Origin: Lottiidibacillus patelloidae
GTDB lineage: Bacteria > Bacillota > Bacilli > Bacillales > SA5d-4
Length of the DNA: 64,000 nucleotides
Assembly: GCF_002262935.1 (NCBI RefSeq)
Contig: NZ_NPIA01000001.1
Span: 124,001-188,000 of the forward strand
Direction of reading: 5' to 3'
The notes beneath the pieces were generated by a model, which ran no database searches, was not told the origin of the DNA, and saw only the letters and a program-made list of their open reading frames with translations. Shown piece after piece: positions 16,058 through 25,845 of the stretch. Every line of letters begins with the position of its first letter. Position 1 is the stretch's first letter. A program made the translations under genes and the position numbers.

Positions 16058-17230
16058 TTATTTTAAGTAGTGTAAAGTCGCTTTTCCTAATGTTTTCGCT
16101 GCTATGAGCATTCCTTTTTCGTCAAAATTAAACTTTGGATGGTGGTGAGGGTATACGGAAGCTCTAGTTTCATCTCTTGCACCAGTAAAGAAAAATACTC
16201 CTTTTACATGCTGCAAATAATAAGCAAAATCTTCACCACCCATGATTGGTACAAGCTTTTTGACCTGATTAACATCATCAATGCTCTCAGCAATATTAGC
16301 GATAAAGCTAGCTTCTTCTTTATGGTTGACTACTGGTGGGTAGCCACGGTTATATTCATAAACATAGTCGGTGCTATTTGCTAAAGATACCCCTTTTATA
16401 TGTCGTTCTATTTCCATTTCAATAAAATCTCGAATATCTTCATTAAAAGTACGAACAGTTCCCTCTATGACAGCTTCATCTGCAATAACATTAAAAGCAT
16501 TTTTAGCCACAAATGAACCTATGGAAACGACTGCTTGTTCTAGAGGGTCAACTTTGCGACTAACGATGTGTTGCAATTGCATGACCAATTGAGAAGCAAC
16601 AACGATAGCATCTTTCGTTTCATGCGGTCTTCCTCCATGTCCACCTTCGCCAATAATTTTTATGGAGAAACGATCAGCTGCAGCCATAATAGGGCCATCA
16701 CTTACTAAAATATTCCCGGTTTTCTCTGTTGCCCAAAGATGCGTTCCGAAAATGACATCGACATTTTCTAAACAGCCATCTTCGATCATCGCAATTGCGC
16801 CTCCAGGAGCAAATTCTTCGGCATGCTGATGAATAAAAACAATTGTCCCGCAAAGTTGATCTTTCATTTTGTTCAATGCTTTAGCAAGGACGAGTAAGGT
16901 TGCTGTGTGACCATCGTGACCACATGCGTGCATTACTCCGTCAACTTTTGATTTATAAGAGAAGTCATTTTGCTCTTGAATAGGAAGTGCGTCAAAGTCC
17001 GCTCTTAATGCAACTGTTTTACCAGGAAGCTCACCTCTTAAAGTTGCAACAACGCCACGACCTCCAACCTTCGTTTTAACCTCATGACCTAATTGCTCAT
17101 GGAATTTAGCAATGTAAGCAGGTGTATTAACTTCTTGGAAGGATAGTTCTGGATTTTGATGTAAATATCTACGTATTGAAACCATTTCGTCATACATTGT
17201 TTCTAATAAGTGATTAAGATTATTATCCAT
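16058..17230 (-). CDS. yhaA: M20-family amidohydrolase YhaA
   Basis: 390 residues of the M20D aminoacylase/hippurate hydrolase type. The metal-site motif MHACGHDGHTA (near residue 100), HQHAEE (catalytic Glu-Glu) and a C-terminal MGGEDFAYYL are all intact. A dimerisation domain lies between (IKIIGEGGHGGRPHE). These enzymes remove acyl groups from amino acids in the cytoplasm. GGAGG with 5 bases before ATG fixes the start. It lies after ecsC, as in B. subtilis, with two extra genes inserted. The substrate is unknown; N-acetyl- or other N-acyl-amino acids are typical. Confidence 0.9.
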   Translation of the reverse strand: MDNNLNHLLETMYDEMVSIRRYLHQNPELSFQEVNTPAYIAKFHEQLGHEVKTKVGGRGVVATLRGELPGKTVALRADFDALPIQEQNDFSYKSKVDGVMHACGHDGHTATLLVLAKALNKMKDQLCGTIVFIHQHAEEFAPGGAIAMIEDGCLENVDVIFGTHLWATEKTGNILVSDGPIMAAADRFSIKIIGEGGHGGRPHETKDAIVVASQLVMQLQHIVSRKVDPLEQAVVSIGSFVAKNAFNVIADEAVIEGTVRTFNEDIRDFIEMEIERHIKGVSLANSTDYVYEYNRGYPPVVNHKEEASFIANIAESIDDVNQVKKLVPIMGGEDFAYYLQHVKGVFFFTGARDETRASVYPHHHPKFNFDEKGMLIAAKTLGKATLHYLK

Positions 17231-17379
17231 GTTTTCCTCCGATTAATTTTTTTGAAAATATTACAATAATTATATCATTCTATATATTCTTAGTTGTTGT
17301 AAAAAATTAAATATACCCTTCTAAAAAAAATTGAAGTTATGTACAATAGAAAGGAATGTGAAATGTGGAGGGTATTATA

Positions 17380-17673
17380 ATGAAAGAACTTACAGTCAAA
17401 GAAGTAGAACAATTAATAAAGGATAAACAAGTGAGTTTAATTGATGTTCGTGAAGTGGACGAGGTTGAAGCTGGAAAAATTCCTGGGATTAAAAATATCC
17501 CATTAAGCGAGTTTACAGAAAGAATTGCAGAAATTGAAAAAGATAAAGAACATATTTTAATTTGCCGTTCAGGTAATCGCAGTGGTAAAGCATGTGCATA
17601 CTTAACTCAATTAGGCTATAACGTTATTAATATGAGTGGCGGTATGCTTGAGTGGGAAGGCGAAGTAGAATAA
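17380..17673 (+). CDS. Rhodanese-like sulfurtransferase
   Basis: 97 residues, one rhodanese domain. The start of the fold (SLIDVREVDEVEAGKIPG) and the active-site loop CRSGNRSGKA with cysteine 62 are present. Single-domain rhodaneses carry persulfide sulfur in the cytoplasm. The ATG at 17380 follows GGAGGG by 7 bases; the GTG at 17365 lies upstream of that site. It is monocistronic with its own terminator. The physiological donor and acceptor are unknown. Confidence 0.9.
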   Translation: MKELTVKEVEQLIKDKQVSLIDVREVDEVEAGKIPGIKNIPLSEFTERIAEIEKDKEHILICRSGNRSGKACAYLTQLGYNVINMSGGMLEWEGEVE

Positions 17674-17681
17674 AGACTAAG

Positions 17682-17711
17682 AACCGCCGAAAAGAAACCG
17701 GTGGTTTTTTA
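17682..17711 (+). terminator. Terminator after the rhodanese gene
   Basis: 8-bp stem AACCGCCG/CGGTGGTT with one G-U pair, loop of about 9 nt, then TTTT. Confidence 0.75.
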
Positions 17712-17737
17712 CTATGTGTTATAAAAGGAGAGATATG

Positions 17738-18403
17738 ATGAAAGTAGAGACGAATAATAAACTACAACTTAATAAAAAGAGTAATATTTCAATGGTAATT
17801 GTGTTCATTTCAATATTAATTTTTACATACTTAGCCATCTCCATTAAAGAAGGAAGTTCTTTTATAATAGATGCTTTCGCTTCTTCAATTGTCGATATGA
17901 TTGAAACGGAAATGCTAACAGCAATTATGATAGGTTTTACTTCACTTGGATCTAAAGCTGGAATTATTTCGATGTTTTTATTAGGGCTATTATGGGCTGG
18001 CATCCGCTATCGCCATTACGCGCCGCTACTAGGACTAGTAATTACAGTAGCAGGTGGAGATTTTTTGAATAAGAAGTTTAAAAGCTTAGTAGGACGTGAT
18101 CGACCTTTAATAAATAATGAAGTTGAAGGTGTTGGTCATAGTTTTCCGAGTGGACATGCAATGGTAGCGTTAGCTTTCTATGGTTTTTTAGCATACCTTA
18201 TTATTATGCAATTGAAAAAGAGCAGTCATAAAACAATAGTTGTAATTTCTGTTTCGATAATGATACTGTTTATCGGTTTAAGTAGAGTTTATTTACATGT
18301 TCATTATTTAACAGATGTAATTGGGGGCTTTGCAGCTGGTATAGCAGTACTTGGATTAACGGTTTTATTAGTAAATTTACTCGCACCAAAATTAAAACGA
18401 TAG
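17738..18403 (+). CDS. PAP2-family membrane phosphatase
   Basis: 221 residues, six membrane helices. All three PAP2 motifs are visible: KSLVGRDRP, SFPSGHAMVA and SRVYLHVHYLTDVIGG. These give the phosphate-binding arginines and the catalytic His/Asp. Members act on lipid phosphates such as undecaprenyl pyrophosphate or phosphatidylglycerol phosphate at the outer face of the membrane. The start was set at ATG 17738, 7 bases after AGGAG; ATG 17735 is possible. A role in lipid-carrier recycling would fit the neighbouring cell-envelope genes liaFSR and pbpF, but the substrate is not decided by sequence. Confidence 0.88.
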   Translation: MKVETNNKLQLNKKSNISMVIVFISILIFTYLAISIKEGSSFIIDAFASSIVDMIETEMLTAIMIGFTSLGSKAGIISMFLLGLLWAGIRYRHYAPLLGLVITVAGGDFLNKKFKSLVGRDRPLINNEVEGVGHSFPSGHAMVALAFYGFLAYLIIMQLKKSSHKTIVVISVSIMILFIGLSRVYLHVHYLTDVIGGFAAGIAVLGLTVLLVNLLAPKLKR

Positions 18404-18424
18404 AATATTTTTCTATCGTTTTTG
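18394..18424 (+). terminator. Terminator overlapping the PAP2 stop codon
   Basis: 12-bp stem AAAACGATAGAA/TTCTATCGTTTT with a 5-nt loop, then T residues. The stop codon TAG is inside the ascending arm. Confidence 0.9.
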
Positions 18425-18447
18425 CTGTATATCGAGCATTATCATAT

Positions 18448-18653
18448 TTCAAAGTGTTATAAGGTTTTACGTCGCTGATTGTTCGCCTCGCTTTTCTATA
18501 TTGATCTAGCTGCGGCTCACAACGACTAGAAACCTATAGACTTCTCACTTTCGATAAGTCAACATCGATTCGCAATACTCATCGTGTTTCCTTTATCTTA
18601 GTTCAAAGTGTTATAAGGTTTTACGTCGCTGATCGTTCGCCTCGCTTTTCTAT
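18448..18653. repeat. Interspersed intergenic repeat element with a duplicated 52-base end
   Basis: The 378-base gap between the PAP2 and liaF genes holds no gene. Bases 18448-18499 and 18602-18653 are 52-base direct repeats with a single difference (18480 T against 18634 C). Between them lies CGATAAGTCAACATC...GTGTTTCCTTTATCT, a block that recurs at 23652-23698 in front of hemE. No terminal inverted repeats or transposase were seen. It looks like a small dispersed, possibly structured element of Bacillaceae intergenic regions. Confidence 0.85.
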
Positions 18654-18781
18654 CCGCCTTAAGACGGAGAAGAATGTAGACTTCAGCAAGTGTTATCTCC
18701 TTAGAATCTTTCTTATACTAGAAGTAACAATAAACGATGCAGCGAATTTAAGTAGTTTTCATAGAAAAGGGGTAGGTAGAT

Positions 18782-19534
18782 ATGAAATTTTCAAATTTTA
18801 TTACAGCACTTATGTTTGTTTCACTAGGGACTGTATTGCTTCTAATTAATTTGGAAGTAATTTCGCTTACATTTTCACAAGTTATTGCTTTTGGTATTCC
18901 TATTATTCTCGTCTTAATTGGCTTGAAAGGAATAGTTAATATTGTTTTTTATAAAAGAAATAAGAGTATATTTTGGTCGCTCTTTTTAATTACAATTGGC
19001 TTGTTACTTTTTATGGATGAGCTGCAAATGCTTTCTTTTGAACTTGCAACACTTTGGAAGCTATGGCCTATTATTCTTATTTATATAGGATTAAAAGTGT
19101 TAACTAGAAAGCATGTTAAATCAAAAAATCATGAAAAAAACAGTGGAAATATTAAAGTAGTTTTAAATGATAAAGGAAAAAGCCCGGTTGGGACGGTTAG
19201 TTATAAGGATCCTAATTGGCAAGTGGAGCCGATGAACCAATGGAAGGCAGTAGGGGATTTCACTTTTGATTTTACGAAAGCTTTTATTCCAGAAACAGAA
19301 ACAGATATTCAACTATCTGGCTGGGTAGGTGATGTAGATATATTACTTCCCGAAGATGTGGAGTTTTCGATTGAAGCTTATGCTAAAGTCGGCGATATTA
19401 AAGTATGTGGAACAAAAGAAGATGGACTATTGAAAGACTACCGTTATAAAACAGCAGGGTTCGATACTGCCACAAAACGATTACGATTTGTGTTTGACTT
19501 TAAAGTGTTAGACTTAAGAATTGATCAGATATAG
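18782..19534 (+). CDS. liaF: LiaF-like membrane regulator of the envelope stress system
   Basis: 250 residues. Four N-terminal hydrophobic helices (LiaI/LiaF-type) are followed by a soluble C-terminal DUF2154-type beta domain (GDFTFDFTKAFIP, GWVGDVDILLPEDVEF). LiaF inhibits the LiaRS two-component system until cell-wall antibiotics disturb the membrane. It is immediately followed by liaS and liaR, the canonical order. The ATG follows AAAGGGG. liaI, liaH and liaG are not present here. Confidence 0.92.
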   Translation: MKFSNFITALMFVSLGTVLLLINLEVISLTFSQVIAFGIPIILVLIGLKGIVNIVFYKRNKSIFWSLFLITIGLLLFMDELQMLSFELATLWKLWPIILIYIGLKVLTRKHVKSKNHEKNSGNIKVVLNDKGKSPVGTVSYKDPNWQVEPMNQWKAVGDFTFDFTKAFIPETETDIQLSGWVGDVDILLPEDVEFSIEAYAKVGDIKVCGTKEDGLLKDYRYKTAGFDTATKRLRFVFDFKVLDLRIDQI

Positions 19535-19546
19535 GTGGTGGATTAG

Positions 19547-20608
19547 ATGGTTCATATTTCAAGTATGACATGGAAATGGTTAAAGTCGCACATATTACAT
19601 TCTCTTGCAGTTATGATTCTCTTTTTTGCCGGATATCAAATCTACTTACTCATAAATATTAATAATAAATTATTCGATTCAATTTTTCTAACAATGCTAG
19701 TATTCTGTACAGTATTTATTAGTGGTTTTTCTTTCTTCTATAAAGGCATTAGAAATTACCAAAAGCGTTTAGAGGACTTTTCTACATTTATAGCTATCTT
19801 AACAAGGGGAAATCTTAAGGCACGAATTGATACAGCTTCTGAGCAAGACAGTGATGAAATTCAAAAATGCTCAGAAGAATTAAATGAACTGGCGGAAAAA
19901 GTTGAAGGCAGTGTCCAGTCATTGCAACGCCTAGTAGAAAAAAATGCTGAGCTTGCCGATAAAGCGCATCAATTAGCAACTGAGGAAGAACGTCAAAGGC
20001 TAGCTCGAGAACTTCATGATGCAGTTAGCCAGCAACTATTTGCCTTAAATATGATGACTTCAGCTTGCTTACGTGTCATTGAGCAAGATGTCTCATTAGC
20101 AAAGAAACAGATGACTGAAATTGCAGAAATGGCTGGACTTGCACAAGCAGAGATGCGCGCATTACTTTTACACTTACGTCCAACACATTTAACGAAAGAC
20201 TCTTTACATGAAGGAATATATAAGTTAATAGAAGAGTTAAAGAGTAAGTGTAAAATAAGTTTCATTACTCACATTGAAGAAGTTAAATTTCTTTCGACTG
20301 GAATTGAAAATCATATATTTCGGATCGTTCAAGAAGCTTTATCAAACATACTTCGCCATGCAGATGCAACTGAAGTTAAAGTTAGTTTATATGAAAGAGG
20401 TAATGACCTACGCTTACTTATTAGTGATAATGGCAAAGGATTTAACATAGAAAAAGAGAAATTAATATCTTACGGATTAAAAACAATGAAAGAACGATGT
20501 GAGGAATTAGGTGGGACTTTGTCACTCCAATCAAAAGAAGGGGAAGGGACATACCTACAAGTGAAAGTTCCTCTTCAAGTTAGGAGGGAATATGATGGAG
20601 AAAATTAG
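19547..20608 (+). CDS. liaS: Sensor histidine kinase LiaS
   Basis: 353 residues: two membrane helices near the N-terminus with almost no extracellular loop (intramembrane-sensing type), a HAMP-like linker, then a HisKA_3 domain with the phosphoacceptor [11 protein letters not shown] (His157) and a C-terminal ATPase domain (DNGKGF). LiaS phosphorylates LiaR in response to bacitracin, vancomycin or daptomycin-like stress. It overlaps the start of liaR by 14 bases, so production is coupled. No defects seen. Confidence 0.93.
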   Translation: MVHISSMTWKWLKSHILHSLAVMILFFAGYQIYLLININNKLFDSIFLTMLVFCTVFISGFSFFYKGIRNYQKRLEDFSTFIAILTRGNLKARIDTASEQDSDEIQKCSEELNELAEKVEGSVQSLQRLVEKNAELADKAHQLATEEERQRLARELHDAVSQQLFALNMMTSACLRVIEQDVSLAKKQMTEIAEMAGLAQAEMRALLLHLRPTHLTKDSLHEGIYKLIEELKSKCKISFITHIEEVKFLSTGIENHIFRIVQEALSNILRHADATEVKVSLYERGNDLRLLISDNGKGFNIEKEKLISYGLKTMKERCEELGGTLSLQSKEGEGTYLQVKVPLQVRREYDGEN

Positions 20609-21227
20609 AATTGCTGTTGTTGATGATCACGATATGGTTAGAAAAGGAATTCTATCATACTTAATAACAGAGCCATATTTAGATATAGTCGGAGAAGCAT
20701 CTAGTGGAAAGACAGCAGTTGAACTAGCAAAAAGAGAAAAGCCTGATGTTATGCTTATGGATTTACTAATGGAAAACGGTACAGGAATAGAAGCAACAAA
20801 AGAAATAATGGAGTTTTTACCTTCCTGTAAAATAATTATTATTACTAGTTATTATGATGATGAACAAGTATTCCCGGCAATTGAAGCGGGAGCATATAGT
20901 TATTTATTAAAAACAGCTAGTGCAACGGAAGTAACTGATGCAATAAAAAAAGCGATTAACAATGAGCCAGTTATCGAACCGAAAGTGGCGAATAAAATGT
21001 TGAATCGAATTAGAAAGCCAGAACCAACATTACATGAGCAATTAACAAAACGAGAATTAGAAGTCTTAGTTTGTATTGGCCGGGGGAAAACAAATCAAGA
21101 GATTGCTGATGAGTTATTTATTGGTGTTAAAACAGTAAAAACACATGTTAGTAATATTTTACATAAACTAGATGTTTCCGACCGAACCCAAGCTGCAATA
21201 TATGCGAATCGTAACAACATACTATAA
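20595..21227 (+). CDS. liaR: Response regulator LiaR
   Basis: 210 residues. Receiver domain with the acidic pair Asp10-Asp11, phosphoacceptor Asp56 (VMLMDLL) and Lys in YLLKTAS; C-terminal LuxR-type helix-turn-helix ([21 protein letters not shown]). It is the output of the LiaFSR (VraSR-like) cell-envelope stress pathway. AGGAGGG lies 6 bases before ATG 20595. The gene ends at a strong terminator, closing the liaFSR operon. Its target promoters are not obvious in the window. Confidence 0.93.
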   Translation: MEKIRIAVVDDHDMVRKGILSYLITEPYLDIVGEASSGKTAVELAKREKPDVMLMDLLMENGTGIEATKEIMEFLPSCKIIIITSYYDDEQVFPAIEAGAYSYLLKTASATEVTDAIKKAINNEPVIEPKVANKMLNRIRKPEPTLHEQLTKRELEVLVCIGRGKTNQEIADELFIGVKTVKTHVSNILHKLDVSDRTQAAIYANRNNIL

Positions 21228-21231
21228 ATAC

Positions 21232-21264
21232 AAAAACCACCCAGGGGATGGGTGGTTTTTGCTT
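21232..21264 (+). terminator. Terminator of liaFSR
   Basis: 11-bp stem AAAAACCACCC/GGGTGGTTTTT, loop AGGGGAT, followed by GCTTTT. Confidence 0.9.
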
Positions 21265-21266
21265 TT

Positions 21267-21337
21267 GGGGGAAAACAAAAAAGGAAAAGGGAAACACAAG
21301 GGAAAAGGGAAAACAAAGGAAGGAAAGTAAAGGAGGA
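21267..21337 (+). other. Polypurine tract upstream of pbpF
   Basis: 71 bases with only five pyrimidines, built from repeated GGGAAAA/GGAAAAGG blocks. It lies between the liaR terminator and pbpF and ends in AAAGGAGGA with no start codon after it. Confidence 0.8.
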
Positions 21338-21448
21338 TACTTTCCATTCATATAGTATGCAGGGCAAAAATATTGGTGCCCGATAATTGTAATAAATAGC
21401 CGTAGCTTGTAAAAGATAACAATAGGCAAAAGCTAAGGAGGCAAGGAT

Positions 21449-23587
21449 TTGTTTAGAAAAGGTTTGTTATTACTTACTATTATCCTAATGTCATCTATAG
21501 CCGGACTGTTATTTTATATACTCATTATTTTTTTAGGAGATTACGTAATTGATGAAAAGAAACTTGTTATGAATGCCACGACTGTTTTAAAAGATGAAGA
21601 CGGTAATGAATTAGCAAGTTTGTTTATTGAAAATAGAGAATTGGTTTCCATAAAAGATATTCCGGAGCATGTACAAGAAGCGTTTATCGCAATTGAAGAT
21701 GCGCGCTTTTATAAACATCCAGGAATTGATTTAAAGGCAATCGCTCGAGCTATTTATAAGGATTTAATTAGTGGGAGTAAAGTACAAGGTGGAAGCACAA
21801 TAACTCAGCAACTTGCCAAAAATATCTTTCTCTCTCATGAAAAAACATGGCTTAGGAAAACAAAGGAGGTCGTCATTGCTTTAAATTTAGAGAGAGCATA
21901 TACAAAGAAAAAACTTTTAGAATTTTATTTAAACAATATTTATTTTGGTCACGGAGCATATGGGATTCAAGCAGCTGCAGAACTGTACTTTAATAAAGAT
22001 GTTTCAGACTTATCAGTTATAGAAGGAGCACTTCTTGCTGCGCTGCCTAAAGCACCTTCTCATTATTCACCTATTAAAAACTATGAAGATGCATTTGAAA
22101 GACGTAATCTAGTCTTAGCAAAAATGGAACGAGAAGATTATTTAGATCCTGGTGAAGCTGTACGACTACAAGGAAAAACAATTAATTTAGATATTAAAAA
22201 AGTGAGAAATGATACTGCTATGCAATCATACATTGATTTAGTATTAAATGAGGCAGAAGATAAGTATCATTTAACAAATGAAGAGATTGCGCGAGGTGGT
22301 TATACGATTGTAGTTCCAATGAAGAAGGAGTTACAAGAAGTATCATATGACTATTTTCAAGAGTCGACTCATTTTCCAGGTGTTGATGAAGAAGTGGAAG
22401 GTGCATTGGTTTTACTAAATCGTCATACTGGTGGTGTGTTAGCAGTTCAAGGAGGGAGAAATTATGTCCCTAAAGGATTAAACAGGGTAAATGTAAAACG
22501 ACAACCTGGGTCGACTTTTAAGCCAATAGTTGTGTATAGCCCAGCATTAGAAGAGTTTCCATTTCATCCATATTCCATATTAGTTGACCGTAAGTTGTCA
22601 TATGATGGATATAGACCGAAAAATTATAATGACGTTTATGATATACAAATTACTATGTATGATGCGTTATTAAAAAGTGGAAATGCTTCGGCTGTTTGGC
22701 TTTTGAATGAAATGGGTATTGATAAAGGTAAGGAATATGCTGAAAAATTTGGTATTCAATTATCTAGAGAAGATAGTCTTGCATTAGCGCTTGGAGGGAT
22801 TTCAACAGGGGTTACGCCTTTACAAATGGCGAAAGCTTATTCTGCGTTTGCAAATGCTGGAGAAATGGTAAGTCCATATTTTATTACAGCCATATATGAT
22901 AGTGAAGGAAAAGTCTTACATAAAAGAGAGGTGAAAAAAACAAAAGTCGTAAGTAAACAGACTGCATGGTATATGACTAAAATGTTAGAAGGGGTTATTC
23001 AAAGTGGTACAGGCAGATACGGTAATTATGAAGGAACACTAGCAGGGAAAACAGGTAGCACACAAAATCCAAATAAAGACTATACAACGAAAGATGCTTG
23101 GTTTGTTGGGTATACACCAAAAATTGTAGGTGCACTTTGGATGGGGTATGACAAGACTTCTAGTGAGCAGTATTTAACTGGAGGGGGAAACTTCCCAACC
23201 GTTCTTTTCAAAAAGATTATTTCGGATGTACAGAGGGATGAAGAGGTTAATTTTATCCGACCATTAGGTGTAAAAGATTTAGAACCTCCTGTACGTCTAC
23301 CGAAAGTGGACGATTTAAAGGCAAACCTCTCATTTAGTAGTTTTGGATTTCTTTCTGTGAACTTAACATGGACTCCTTCAGAAGATGAGCGGGTAATTTA
23401 TAATATTTATGAAGTGAAAAATCAAAAGCAACAATTAATAGGGACCGTAATAGGCAATGGAAGTTTTCATGTTTCCGATGTACCGATATTTGGGTCGATA
23501 AAGTATTATGTGATACCTAAAAACCCACAAACAATGTTGGAAGGAAAAACTTCTAATGAAGCAATAATTTCGTTTTTTAAGGATTAA
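21449..23587 (+). CDS. pbpF: Class A penicillin-binding protein (PbpF-like)
   Basis: 712 residues. An N-terminal signal anchor, then a GT51 glycosyltransferase domain with catalytic Glu83 in EDARFYKHPG and GGSTITQQLAKN. The transpeptidase domain has SxxK at Ser355 (PGSTFKP), SGN at 410 and KTG at 534. After residue ~610 a fibronectin-III-like tail follows (VNLTWTPSEDERVIYNIYE). It polymerises and crosslinks peptidoglycan outside the membrane. The TTG start has AAGGAGG 7 bases upstream. Size and position before hemEHY match PbpF of B. subtilis, which acts during sporulation and vegetative growth. Confidence 0.93.
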   Translation: MFRKGLLLLTIILMSSIAGLLFYILIIFLGDYVIDEKKLVMNATTVLKDEDGNELASLFIENRELVSIKDIPEHVQEAFIAIEDARFYKHPGIDLKAIARAIYKDLISGSKVQGGSTITQQLAKNIFLSHEKTWLRKTKEVVIALNLERAYTKKKLLEFYLNNIYFGHGAYGIQAAAELYFNKDVSDLSVIEGALLAALPKAPSHYSPIKNYEDAFERRNLVLAKMEREDYLDPGEAVRLQGKTINLDIKKVRNDTAMQSYIDLVLNEAEDKYHLTNEEIARGGYTIVVPMKKELQEVSYDYFQESTHFPGVDEEVEGALVLLNRHTGGVLAVQGGRNYVPKGLNRVNVKRQPGSTFKPIVVYSPALEEFPFHPYSILVDRKLSYDGYRPKNYNDVYDIQITMYDALLKSGNASAVWLLNEMGIDKGKEYAEKFGIQLSREDSLALALGGISTGVTPLQMAKAYSAFANAGEMVSPYFITAIYDSEGKVLHKREVKKTKVVSKQTAWYMTKMLEGVIQSGTGRYGNYEGTLAGKTGSTQNPNKDYTTKDAWFVGYTPKIVGALWMGYDKTSSEQYLTGGGNFPTVLFKKIISDVQRDEEVNFIRPLGVKDLEPPVRLPKVDDLKANLSFSSFGFLSVNLTWTPSEDERVIYNIYEVKNQKQQLIGTVIGNGSFHVSDVPIFGSIKYYVIPKNPQTMLEGKTSNEAIISFFKD

Positions 23588-23604
23588 TAGTAATTCTTTA
23601 CTGA

Positions 23605-23749
23605 TTCAGCTTCAGCAATCAACTGCTAGAAAACTTCACACTCCTCATCTGCGATAAGTCAACATCAAAGTGAATACACTTTGTGTTTCCTTTATCTCAA
23701 TCGAAGTATTCCAGTTCATACGTCGCTAATCAGTCGTCTCAGCTTTTCT
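23605..23749. repeat. Second copy of the interspersed intergenic repeat
   Basis: The 259-base gap between pbpF and hemE holds this ~145-base element. It shares GCGATAAGTCAACATC and GTGTTTCCTTTATCT, and the end CGTCGCTAATCAGTCGTCTC, with the element at 18448-18653. The internal variable parts differ, while the order of blocks is the same. Confidence 0.8.
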
Positions 23750-23846
23750 TTGTCAATTTTATGACAGTTTTTACGTCTTACTATACAAGAGAAAGTGTAA
23801 ACGATATAGTATAAGCAGAATGGGGTAATAGAAAGGTGTGTTTTGT

Positions 23847-24884
23847 ATGTCAAAACCGTTTAATGATACTATCTTAAAAGCTTACCGTGGAGAGAAAACG
23901 GACTATGTACCAGTTTGGTATATGCGTCAAGCAGGGCGTTCTCAACCTGAATATCGAAAATTAAAAGAAAAATACTCTTTATTTGAAATTACGCACAATC
24001 CTGAAATTTGCGCCTATGTAACAAAGCTACCTGTAGACCAGCATGGTGTAGACGCAGCTATTTTATATAAAGACATTATGTCACCTTTACCAGCAATCGG
24101 AGTAGATGTAGAGATTAAATCTGGTATCGGACCAGTTATTGATGATCCAATTCGCTCTAAAGCTGATGTAGAAAAGCTTGGAAAAATTGAGCCAGAGCAA
24201 GATGTTCCTTACATACTAGACACAATTAAGTTACTTGTGAACGAGCAATTAGACGTACCTTTAATTGGTTTTAGTGGTGCGCCGTTTACACTTGCAAGTT
24301 ATATGATAGAAGGCGGACCTTCTAAAAACTATTACAAAACAAAAGCAATGATGTATTCAGAGCCTGAAACGTGGTTCCTATTAATGGATAAGCTAGGCGA
24401 TATGGTTATTTCTTATGTGAAGGCCCAAATTAAAGCCGGTGTAAAAGCTATCCAAATTTTTGATTCATGGATTGGGACAGTCAACGCTGCAGACTATCGC
24501 ATTTACATTAAACCAGTGATGGAGCGAATTTTCACAGAACTACGTGGTGAAGGTGTTCCATTAATTATGCATGGTGTAGGTACTCGTCACTTAATGAAGG
24601 AGTTTAATGAACTTCCATTAGATGTTATTGGAGTGGACTGGAGAACACAACTGAAAGAGGCACGCGAAATGGGAATTAATAAAACATTACAAGGAAACCT
24701 TGACCCAACTGTTTTATTAGCACCTTGGAACGTAATTGAGGAAAGAGTTAAAGAAATTTTAGACCAAGGAATGGCTCAACCAGGTTATGTTTTTAATTTA
24801 GGTCACGGTGTATTCCCAGAAGTAAAAGTTGAAACTTTACAACGATTAACTAAATTTATTCACGATTATTCTTCAAATAAATAA
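23847..24884 (+). CDS. hemE: Uroporphyrinogen decarboxylase HemE
   Basis: 345 residues. [15 protein letters not shown] near the N-terminus and the [16 protein letters not shown] region are diagnostic of HemE. The enzyme removes four carboxyl groups from uroporphyrinogen III to give coproporphyrinogen III in the cytoplasm. ATG 23847 is chosen because the protein then starts SKPFND like its homologues and AAAGGTG lies about 8 bases upstream; a GTG at 23838 overlaps that site. It is the first gene of hemE-hemH-hemY with short gaps, the coproporphyrin-dependent haem route of Gram-positives. Confidence 0.97.
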   Translation: MSKPFNDTILKAYRGEKTDYVPVWYMRQAGRSQPEYRKLKEKYSLFEITHNPEICAYVTKLPVDQHGVDAAILYKDIMSPLPAIGVDVEIKSGIGPVIDDPIRSKADVEKLGKIEPEQDVPYILDTIKLLVNEQLDVPLIGFSGAPFTLASYMIEGGPSKNYYKTKAMMYSEPETWFLLMDKLGDMVISYVKAQIKAGVKAIQIFDSWIGTVNAADYRIYIKPVMERIFTELRGEGVPLIMHGVGTRHLMKEFNELPLDVIGVDWRTQLKEAREMGINKTLQGNLDPTVLLAPWNVIEERVKEILDQGMAQPGYVFNLGHGVFPEVKVETLQRLTKFIHDYSSNK

Positions 24885-24899
24885 ACAGAGGTGTTTTCA

Positions 24900-25841
24900 T
24901 TGGTAAAGAAAAAAATAGGCTTATTAGTGATGGCCTACGGAACACCACGAAGCGAAGAGGAAATTGAACCATATTATACACATATCCGTAGAGGTAGAAA
25001 GCCATCTCCAGAGGCACTTAAGGATTTAACAGACCGCTATGCAGCTATTGGTGGCGTTTCACCACTTGCAAAAATTACAGAACAACAAGCGTTTGGCTTA
25101 GAGAAAACGTTAAATGGAATGTATGAGGATAAAGAATTTAAAGCTTATATTGGCTTAAAACATATCGACCCATTTATAGAAGATGCAGTACAACAAATGA
25201 AAGCTGATGGTATAGAAGAAGCAGTTGGTATTGTTCTTGCACCCCATTTTTCTACCTTTAGTGTGAAATCATACAATAACCGTGCACAAGTAGAAACGGA
25301 AAAAATTGATGGACCTAAGTTCACATTCATCGAAAGTTGGTACGATGAGCCTAAGTTTATTGATTACTGGGTGAAAGAAATTGCAAAAGTATATGAATCG
25401 ATGCCAAAACATGAGCAGGAAAATGCAGCTTTAATTGTGTCTGCTCACAGTTTACCTGAAAAAATTATTGCAATGGGTGATCCTTACCCAAAGCAATTGG
25501 AAGAAACAGCTGCTCTTATCGCGAAGCAAGGAAACTTTAAAAATGTTTATGTAGGTTGGCAAAGTGAAGGGAATACTCCTGACCCATGGATTGGGCCTGA
25601 TGTCCAAGATCTAACGCGCGAATTATATGAACAACATAGTTATCAGGCATTTGTTTACGCACCACTTGGTTTTGTTGCAGATCATTTAGAAGTTCTGTAC
25701 GACAATGACTATGAATGCAAAGTGGTTACTGACGAGCTTGGTGTTAGTTATTACCGCCCAGAAATGCCAAATGCGAAAGATGAGTTTTTACAATGCCTAG
25801 CAACTGTAGTAGCAAAAAGATTAAATAAAGAAAGCCTGTGA
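24900..25841 (+). CDS. hemH: Coproporphyrin III ferrochelatase HemH (CpfC)
   Basis: 313 residues. From TTG 24900 the active-site residues fall at His183 (SAHSLPEK) and Glu264 (DHLEVLYD), the same numbers as in B. subtilis ferrochelatase, which supports this start. GAGGTG is 6 bases upstream. It inserts Fe2+ into coproporphyrin III in the cytoplasm. It follows hemE after 15 bases and precedes hemY after 4. A GTG at 24891 overlaps the ribosome binding site and was rejected. Confidence 0.97.
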   Translation: MVKKKIGLLVMAYGTPRSEEEIEPYYTHIRRGRKPSPEALKDLTDRYAAIGGVSPLAKITEQQAFGLEKTLNGMYEDKEFKAYIGLKHIDPFIEDAVQQMKADGIEEAVGIVLAPHFSTFSVKSYNNRAQVETEKIDGPKFTFIESWYDEPKFIDYWVKEIAKVYESMPKHEQENAALIVSAHSLPEKIIAMGDPYPKQLEETAALIAKQGNFKNVYVGWQSEGNTPDPWIGPDVQDLTRELYEQHSYQAFVYAPLGFVADHLEVLYDNDYECKVVTDELGVSYYRPEMPNAKDEFLQCLATVVAKRLNKESL

Positions 25842-25845
25842 GTAA

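Noticed and set aside
18448-18653. Insertion sequence
   Set aside because: No transposase frame, no terminal inverted repeats and no target-site duplication; it fits a small non-coding repeat better.
18448-18653. CRISPR array
   Set aside because: Only two copies of a 52-base unit separated by about 100 bases, with the intervening block itself conserved elsewhere. There are no cas genes.
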